From the NCBI GenBank assembly GCA_964625745.1, contig CAZVCJ010000069.1, forward strand, positions 1 through 20,098: 20,098 nucleotides of DNA. The letters run 5' to 3'. Of this stretch, positions 16,001 through 20,098 are shown in pieces. Position 1 is the stretch's first letter; every line of letters starts with the position of its first letter. The notes beneath the pieces are model-generated. The model was not told the origin of the DNA. It worked only from the letters and a program-made list of their open reading frames with translations, and did not search any database. The translations under genes were made by a program, and so were the position numbers. The DNA comes from CAZVCJ01 sp964625745 (GTDB taxonomy: Bacteria > Chloroflexota > Anaerolineae > VGOG01).

Positions 16001-16466
16001 CGTAGCGGACACAGGGACCTCGCGGGTGGTGAAGTACAGCAGGGAAGGGCTGAAGATAGGGGAGATCGGGCCTCAGGGGAGTGGGCCTGGAGAGTTGTAT
16101 GGGCCGGTGGGGTTAGCGATAGATGAGGACGGGTTGTTGTACGAGGCCGATGTGGACAATCGGCGGTTGCAGGTGTTGGAGAAGGATGGGACGTACGTGA
16201 GGGCGTGGGGGATACCGGATAGTCACACGGCGGAAGGGAACCGCGTGGCAGTGAGGGGGGAGTGGGTGTATTTGACAGACCTGCCGCGTCATCGGGTGCT
16301 GGTGTATGGAAAAGGGGGAGAGTTGATAGGAGGTTGGGGTAGAGAGGGCGGAGGGGAGGGGGAGTTTCGGTGGCCGATGGGGATTGGCGTAGGGCCGGAT
16401 GGGAGTGTGTATGTGGCCGATAACCGAAACAACCGCATCCAGAAGTTTGCTCCCTGGAACGAGTGA
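13053..16466 (+). CDS. GT-C membrane glycosyltransferase with one PA14 domain and an NHL propeller
   Basis: The product is 1137 residues. The ATG overlaps the previous stop as ATGA, so translation is probably coupled. Its organisation matches the 9376 gene: N-terminal helices with an AILYGAAMLLAAYA segment, a GT-C core from about residue 165, a conserved LLFNYRGN segment, a soluble linker, one PA14 domain from GLLARYYQG (686) with the standard SDDGSYVYIDG core, a Pro/Thr/Val-rich linker (about 815-862), and six NHL repeats (about 866-1137). The acidic pair is NDDAAQ (D191 D192) instead of DE, and the later SR motif is SK (TFSKVGW). These are conservative changes that may alter activity. The last two thirds of the propeller (about 15895-16405) use GGG, TTG, GTA and ATA codons far more than the rest of the gene. 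Confidence 0.87.
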   Translation: MKPLLLLAMAFVLALLGQRRVDQRIQLSDAAILYGAAMLLAAYAYRSLPKRPAPDGQARTSVRIWPGFISLGESAKRTIAESWPRIATLAGAVFVGLLSLRDFNLGRSNQGLRLWLLSLALLVVAFWWPSLAWLRHLRSKAVGFSTRWPVLRADIAAALRRPEPWLFGLLMLVAVFFRLWNLDEAPPALNDDAAQNALLSLQILQGQTYTPYMTGIGAGHESLFLYLMAGIMKLVGPTVLAVKLTAVVVGLATVAAFYFFARFLFNAERAFWATFLLATGGWHITFSKVGWRAIMTPFFEVLAFYFLWRGLKSARKLDFVWAGLALALSLNTYEGARVAPVIMGLFILYKLITERGFLRHNYQGLAVLALAFAMGMIPLGVYVVKHPDAFVARSQQVMVTGRILEVGDLSPLWDNVKAALLLFNYRGNGNDFFVNEPLMDSPISVFFVLGVIYSLVNWRKPAHFLLLIWTILTLMLGVLAMPNGNRCIGAIPPAYMFAGLFLGVCWEQLTAIARVAAWVTPGERRQWLLVALAVPLLFVIARGTYRDYIGPTRRPMWGFFEDGLAAGKLTRPYLDDYYIFLGDRYYVARIVRFITYRAGELPSQCPYNLFDPAAVLLFNQFPRDRPLAFLLEPTTRNRQIMYLLQQKFPDATYGELMDPDKPGRVGLLALTVPGEVNVSAEGYQQGLLARYYQGLNWNGPVLYEMVDPLIAVHWHLQIPSFSVWWQGIFNAPESGTYTFETLSDDGSYVYIDGQLVVDNSGVHSSRRASNSVNLEAGPHDIDIKYFQDGGGATLEVLWQPPRGPMEFLPAQVLFPPGTVDVASLPPIALPPVMEQATPTPGVQQPVALATPLPVETPVGELGTGQFILQWGSRGSVVGQFEEPADVAVDEAGNVYVVDLGNKRVQKFDANGKFLAAWEGGDEPFVEPLAVATGPNGEIWVLDSYTNWVHRFDGEGKWQGKVGGPDSGFFHARGLVVDEEGVLYVADTGTSRVVKYSREGLKIGEIGPQGSGPGELYGPVGLAIDEDGLLYEADVDNRRLQVLEKDGTYVRAWGIPDSHTAEGNRVAVRGEWVYLTDLPRHRVLVYGKGGELIGGWGREGGGEGEFRWPMGIGVGPDGSVYVADNRNNRIQKFAPWNE

Positions 16467-16489
16467 GGAGGTACATACAGGTTGAACTG

Positions 16490-19147
16490 ATGGCTGTTGC
16501 TACTCGTTACTCTCGTTCCCTGGAAACTGTCTCCGCTGTTGGCGCCCTGCTCCTGGGCCTGATTGCTCAGACTCTAGTGTATCGCAAGTCTGAACTAGAT
16601 TGTGCACTTGTGCTCTATGTTCTAGCCGTCGTCTTGTGCATTCTGGCCCTGGCTTCTCGGAGAGAGGAGCCAGCGGCCCAACGCCCCTCCATCTCCACCC
16701 TTCGACAAGCTCAGGGCATCGCGTTGGAGGCGGTTCTCCTGGTAGCCGTGCTTGGCCTCGCCGTTTTCATGCGCACCTTCCGCCTGCTGGAGATTCCCAG
16801 TGGGGTGTTCTTCGACGAAGCGATGAATGGGCTGGAGGCAGCTCAGATTCTGGAGCAGAACGTTCACCCACTGTGGAGCGATGAGTTGAGCGGCCGCCCT
16901 ACGCTGCACCTGCACATCCTGGCTGTGGTTTTCCGTTTTCTGGGAGTGAACGAGCGCGCCATGCGGCTGGTATCGGCAGTTGCTGGCACGGTCACCGTGT
17001 TCGCTCTGTGGCTCTTCGCTCGCCATCTCTTTGACCGGTGGGTGGCTTTGCTGGCCGCATTCTTCCTGGCTGTGGCGCGGTGGCACGTCAACTACAGTCG
17101 AATCGCATTTGAGGCCATCCTCCACCCTCTTCTCCAGTTGTTGGCCTTCTACTTCCTGTTTCGAGGTCTCCATTCCCGTAAGCTGCGCCATTTCTTCCTC
17201 AGCGGGCTGTGCCTGGGTGTTGGGTTGTATACCTACATCTCCTTTCGTCTGGTCCCCTTCGTGATCGTCGTTTTTCTCTTCTACAAGGTTGTCTCGCAAC
17301 GGAGTTTTATTAAAGACTATTGGGCAGGTGTATTGCTCCTGTTCTTGACCACTGTTATCATAACGTCACCACTGGTTGTTTTCGCGTGGCAGAATCCAGA
17401 GCGTTTCACCAGTCGCCTGCAAGAGGTATCTCTCTTTGCAGAGATGCAGCGCGACAAAAGCTATCAGCCGCTGATCAAGAGCGTCGTTGGCTATCTTTTG
17501 ATGTTCAACTACCAGGGCGATCGGAACCCGGTGCTGAATCTGTCCGGCGAGCCAGCGCTTAGCTTCGTCCCCGCGATGTTCTTCGTACTGGGCCTGGGGC
17601 GGGCCGTCTTCCGTATCCGCAAGGAGCGTTATCTGTTTCTGTTGCTGTGGTTCGTTGTTTCTCTACTACCGGGCGTTCTGACCCACTCCATTGAGTCGCC
17701 TCATGGGACGCGTGTCATCGGGGCGGCGCCTGTGGTCTGTTTACTGGCTGCCTTGGCCGCTGTGCGGTTGGCTGAGAGCCTGATCAACCCTTCGACAAGG
17801 CTTCGACAGGCTCAGCCCAGCGGCTTAGAACACCACCTGCGAAACGTATGGAGATGGAGGGTTATCGCTGTTGCTCTTCTCCTGAGCATCGTGGTCGGGG
17901 CCACACTGTGCATGGACTATGATGCTTATTTCGTGCGGCAAGCGGCCGATGTGCAGTCATGGAACGCCTTTACGCCTGCCGCCACTGGCGTGGGAGAGCT
18001 GATCAACGTCTGGAGCGATCATTACCTGATCTACGTGTCTCCCACGTACTACTATGTCTTCCCTGATGACACAATAGCTCGCTTTGCTGCCTATCCCTAT
18101 TCGGGATATCGTTCGCTGGATCCTGTGGGAAGCGTCCCTCTCCAGGAGGATACCGGCCAGGGCGTGCTCTACATCCTCGAACCTCACTACACTTTCCTGC
18201 TGGAGATCCTCCAGACCTTCTACCCTGAGGGGCACCTGGAAGAGCACCTCAATCCATTCGGCGATACGATGTTCATCTCCTACCGGGTGGAACACGACGA
18301 GATAGTGACTGCTCATGGGCTGACTGCTCAGTACTATCAGGGCTTGAGCTGGGCTGGAGAACCGGTTGTGACGCGCCGCGAGACTAGCTTGGCGTTCGAT
18401 TGGCACGACACTATGCCTCCCCTGCCGACACCCTTCAGCGCCCTGTGGGAAGGGAGTCTGTTTATCCCCAGACATGGCGAGTATGCCTTCTCCATCTCTG
18501 GCGGAGAGGTGGAGCGCCTTGAGTTGGACGGTACGCCTGCCTCGCTGGATCAGGGTGTCCCCCTGGCAAGAGGGTTGCATCCGCTCTCATTGTGGATGAC
18601 GGTGGACCAGGTGCAACAAGAGGGAGGAGTGGCTTTGCTGTGGAGAGGCCCAGAGATTGCGCGGGAGATCATACCCTCTTCCAATCTGTTCATCCGCAGG
18701 CCACCTGACCATGGTTTGCAGGGATCGTATTACAAGGGTAAGTATTGGGAGGGATCACCCTTGCTGGTTGAGATTGATCGGGCGATCTTTGCCAACGCTG
18801 TCCTCTTGGAGGGGATCTTCAGCATTGAATGGCAGGGTCAGATGTGGGCGCCCAAAACTGGTGAATATGTCTTCGGCACCAGCTCCGACGATGGCTCCCT
18901 CATGTTCATTGATGATCGGCTAGTGGTTGACAATGGAGGGGACCACGGTGACAGGTATGTAGACGGCCGCATTCTGCTGGATGCCGGTTGGCATGATTTC
19001 CGCCTGCGGTACGCCCAGAGTGGCGGCGGGATGCGCCTGGTACTGTTCTGGACTCCACCTGGTAAGGGACGCGAAGTCATACCGTCCGAGGTGTTCAGCT
19101 ACCCCCGGCGATTGACTCTGGCTGAGGATGGAGAAGGCCGTCGTTGA
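16490..19147 (+). CDS. GT-C membrane glycosyltransferase with two PA14 domains and no NHL propeller
   Basis: The product is 885 residues from ATG 16490. An in-frame GTG at 16463 would overlap the previous stop by 4 bp and add 9 residues. I prefer the ATG because the N-terminus then matches the 9376 paralog in length before its first helix, although AGGAGGT (16466-16472) is rather far from it. Two helices precede the GT-C core, which has an intact FFDEAMNG (D109 E110) and an ARWHVNYSRIAF motif. Two PA14 domains begin at GLTAQYYQG (610) and GLQGSYYKG (742). The first lacks the DD core and the second has SSDDGSLMFIDD. The protein ends shortly after the second PA14, at the point where its two paralogs continue towards a propeller. 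Dispersed repeats are read in frame at 16698-16716 and 17788-17816. Confidence 0.86.
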   Translation: MAVATRYSRSLETVSAVGALLLGLIAQTLVYRKSELDCALVLYVLAVVLCILALASRREEPAAQRPSISTLRQAQGIALEAVLLVAVLGLAVFMRTFRLLEIPSGVFFDEAMNGLEAAQILEQNVHPLWSDELSGRPTLHLHILAVVFRFLGVNERAMRLVSAVAGTVTVFALWLFARHLFDRWVALLAAFFLAVARWHVNYSRIAFEAILHPLLQLLAFYFLFRGLHSRKLRHFFLSGLCLGVGLYTYISFRLVPFVIVVFLFYKVVSQRSFIKDYWAGVLLLFLTTVIITSPLVVFAWQNPERFTSRLQEVSLFAEMQRDKSYQPLIKSVVGYLLMFNYQGDRNPVLNLSGEPALSFVPAMFFVLGLGRAVFRIRKERYLFLLLWFVVSLLPGVLTHSIESPHGTRVIGAAPVVCLLAALAAVRLAESLINPSTRLRQAQPSGLEHHLRNVWRWRVIAVALLLSIVVGATLCMDYDAYFVRQAADVQSWNAFTPAATGVGELINVWSDHYLIYVSPTYYYVFPDDTIARFAAYPYSGYRSLDPVGSVPLQEDTGQGVLYILEPHYTFLLEILQTFYPEGHLEEHLNPFGDTMFISYRVEHDEIVTAHGLTAQYYQGLSWAGEPVVTRRETSLAFDWHDTMPPLPTPFSALWEGSLFIPRHGEYAFSISGGEVERLELDGTPASLDQGVPLARGLHPLSLWMTVDQVQQEGGVALLWRGPEIAREIIPSSNLFIRRPPDHGLQGSYYKGKYWEGSPLLVEIDRAIFANAVLLEGIFSIEWQGQMWAPKTGEYVFGTSSDDGSLMFIDDRLVVDNGGDHGDRYVDGRILLDAGWHDFRLRYAQSGGGMRLVLFWTPPGKGREVIPSEVFSYPRRLTLAEDGEGRR
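16500..16518 (+). repeat. CTCGTTAC-type repeat at the N-terminus of the last glycosyltransferase gene
   Basis: ACTCGTTACTCTCGTTCCC matches the style and ending (ctcgttac...tcgttccc) of the tract at 2123-2150. It is translated as TRYSRS just after the start codon. Confidence 0.6.
16698..16716 (+). repeat. Dispersed repeat CCCTTCGACAAGCTCAGGG within a gene
   Basis: This 19-bp sequence is an exact copy of a small repeat seen widely in bacterial genomes, normally between genes. Here it is read as STLRQAQG in a loop between the N-terminal helices and the GT-C core. Confidence 0.85.
17788..17816 (+). repeat. Nested double copy of the CCCTTCGACA..CTCAG repeat within a gene
   Basis: The beginning of one copy (cccttcgacaagg) runs into a second (cttcgacaggctcag), giving a partial tandem. 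It is translated as PSTRLRQAQP in a loop between hydrophobic segments. Confidence 0.8.
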
Positions 19148-19200
19148 GCGGGTCGGCGCGTCAGGCATCCGTTGCCAGTCAGAGTGAGCAAGGCGATGAC

Positions 19201-19228
19201 TTGAAAAATCTGGCGAGTGTGGTATAAT
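19201..19228 (+). promoter_or_regulatory. Sigma-70-type promoter for sucC with extended -10
   Basis: TTGAAA (19201-19206) and a perfect TATAAT (19223-19228) are 16 bp apart. A TG one base before the -10 box (tggTATAAT) makes it an extended -10. Transcription would start near 19235, giving a leader of about 45 nt. It is the only strong promoter I can see in the window and separates sucC from the glycosyltransferase unit. Confidence 0.8.
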
Positions 19229-19240
19229 TGGGCTGATCTT

Positions 19241-19263
19241 AGGTCCTGCCGATGGCAGGGCTT
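19241..19263 (+). promoter_or_regulatory. Leader hairpin upstream of sucC
   Basis: AGGTCCTGCC (19241-19250) can pair with GGCAGGGCTT (19254-19263) over 10 bp with two G-U pairs and a gat loop. A T-rich stretch (tgttttg) follows and then the sucC Shine-Dalgarno. The form is like a weak terminator or attenuator within the 5' leader, or an mRNA-stabilising stem. No riboswitch class is recognisable. Confidence 0.5.
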
Positions 19264-19279
19264 TGTTTTGAGGAGGACC

Positions 19280-20098
19280 ATGAAACTTCAGGAGTATCAA
19301 TCTAAGCGCATCTTCGCCCAGTACGACGTGCCTGTCCCGGAGGGTGGCGTGGCTACCACTCCCCAGGAGGCGCGCGAGATCGCTAAGCGACTGGGCAAAC
19401 CTGTGGTGGTAAAGGCCCAGGTCCTGGTGGGCGGCCGCGGAAAGGCGGGGGGCATCAAGTTGGCCGAGACGCCCGAGGAAGCAGAGACCGTGGCTGCCCA
19501 AATCCTGGCCATGGATCTGAAGGGGCTGCCCGTTAGAAGCGTCCTCGTCGAGGAGGCCTCCGACATTGCCAGCGAGATCTACCTGGGGATGGTCATTGAC
19601 CGCGCGGCCAAGAGGCCGGTGATGATGGCTTCATCCGAGGGCGGGGTGGAGATCGAGGAGGTGGCCCGCACGACTCCGGAGAAGATCATCAAAACCGCCA
19701 TTGATCCTTTTCTGGGTTTGCGGGATTACCAGGTCCGAGAAGCGGCCTACGGAATCGGTCTGGGCAGCGATTTGGTACGAGGCTTTCTGAAGGTGGCCAA
19801 AGGGCTATACACTGCTTTCACAAAGAGCGATGCCACCCTGGCCGAGATCAATCCGCTGGTCGTCACTGCTGGCGGGACGTTGCTGGCCGTAGATGCCAAG
19901 ATGCTTCTGGACGACAACGCTCTCTCCCGCCACCCGGCGCTGGCCGAGATGCGCGATCTGGAAGAGGAGACGCCAGCGGAGCGCAAGGCGCGAGGCTACG
20001 GCATGAGCTACGTCCAACTCGACGGGACCATCGGCTGCATGGTCAACGGGGCGGGGCTGGCTATGGCCACCATGGACCTCACCAAGCTCTACGGCGGC
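19280..20098 (+). CDS. sucC: Succinate-CoA ligase (ADP-forming) subunit beta, 3' end outside window
   Basis: The first 273 codons are present; the family is usually about 380-400 residues. The beta subunit carries the ATP-grasp nucleotide-binding domain of succinyl-CoA synthetase, which makes ATP from succinyl-CoA in the TCA cycle together with SucD. Visible motifs are the N-terminal MKLQEYQSK, VVKAQVLVGGRGKAGG (K45 and the glycine-rich loop 51-58), AEINPLVV with N191 and LAVDAKM with D205 (the expected Mg-ATP ligands), and the start of the CoA-ligase domain at DGTIGCMVNGAGLAMATMD. The start is ATG 19280. AGGAGG (19271-19276) ends only 3 nt before it, a short but workable spacing, and no better alternative exists. 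It has its own promoter at 19201-19228. sucD probably follows. Confidence 0.95.
   Translation, partial: MKLQEYQSKRIFAQYDVPVPEGGVATTPQEAREIAKRLGKPVVVKAQVLVGGRGKAGGIKLAETPEEAETVAAQILAMDLKGLPVRSVLVEEASDIASEIYLGMVIDRAAKRPVMMASSEGGVEIEEVARTTPEKIIKTAIDPFLGLRDYQVREAAYGIGLGSDLVRGFLKVAKGLYTAFTKSDATLAEINPLVVTAGGTLLAVDAKMLLDDNALSRHPALAEMRDLEEETPAERKARGYGMSYVQLDGTIGCMVNGAGLAMATMDLTKLYGG

Noticed and set aside
15649..16476. A 275-codon minus-strand frame rich in Pro, Thr, Ser and His
   Set aside because: It arises from the G-rich codon use of the plus-strand NHL blades and has low-complexity composition without family features.
19148..19200. Intrinsic terminator for the glycosyltransferase unit
   Set aside because: Only 4-5 bp stems without a T run are visible.

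Overview
The window reads as a GC-rich piece of a metagenome-assembled bacterial scaffold, most probably from the phylum Chloroflexota. Two features point there: a YYYxG membrane protein (Chlor_Arch_YYY/DUF2298) sits beside a DE/HGP-type membrane glycosyltransferase (TIGR03663, also called Agl23-like), a pairing known mainly from Chloroflexi and Archaea, and large GT-C/PA14/NHL fusions are present. A run of 100 Ns flanked by an exact 55-bp duplication marks a scaffolding join. All genes lie on the + strand.

Layout. 1-218: 3' end of an MFS transporter. 247-1443: soluble protein of unknown function. 1448-4248: the YYY protein, artificially split by the N gap; removing 155 bp restores one frame of about 881 codons. 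4303-6093: a TIGR03663-like membrane protein that has lost the family's invariant motifs. 6094-6333: intergenic, filled with a repeat element that has inverted ends and two hairpins. 6334-9369: an intact TIGR03663-type glycosyltransferase fused to a six-bladed NHL propeller. 9376-13056, 13053-16466 and 16490-19147: three tandem paralogous GT-C transferases carrying PA14 domains (2, 1, 2) and NHL propellers (the first two only). 19148-19279: a spacer with a strong promoter and a leader hairpin. 19280-end: sucC, cut by the window edge.

How the genes may work together. From 247 to 19147 gaps are short or the genes overlap by 4 bp, so this looks like one transcription unit. Five large membrane proteins would each present the sugar-transfer side and C-terminal PA14/NHL modules outside the membrane. 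I infer a lipid-linked surface glycosylation system in which the glycosyltransferases carry their own outward-facing binding modules. Substrates and products cannot be read from the sequence. sucC starts its own unit and belongs to central metabolism.

A second theme is the density of small interspersed repeats. Several unrelated repeat families that look intergenic lie inside open reading frames or at start and stop codons, and the frames stay open.
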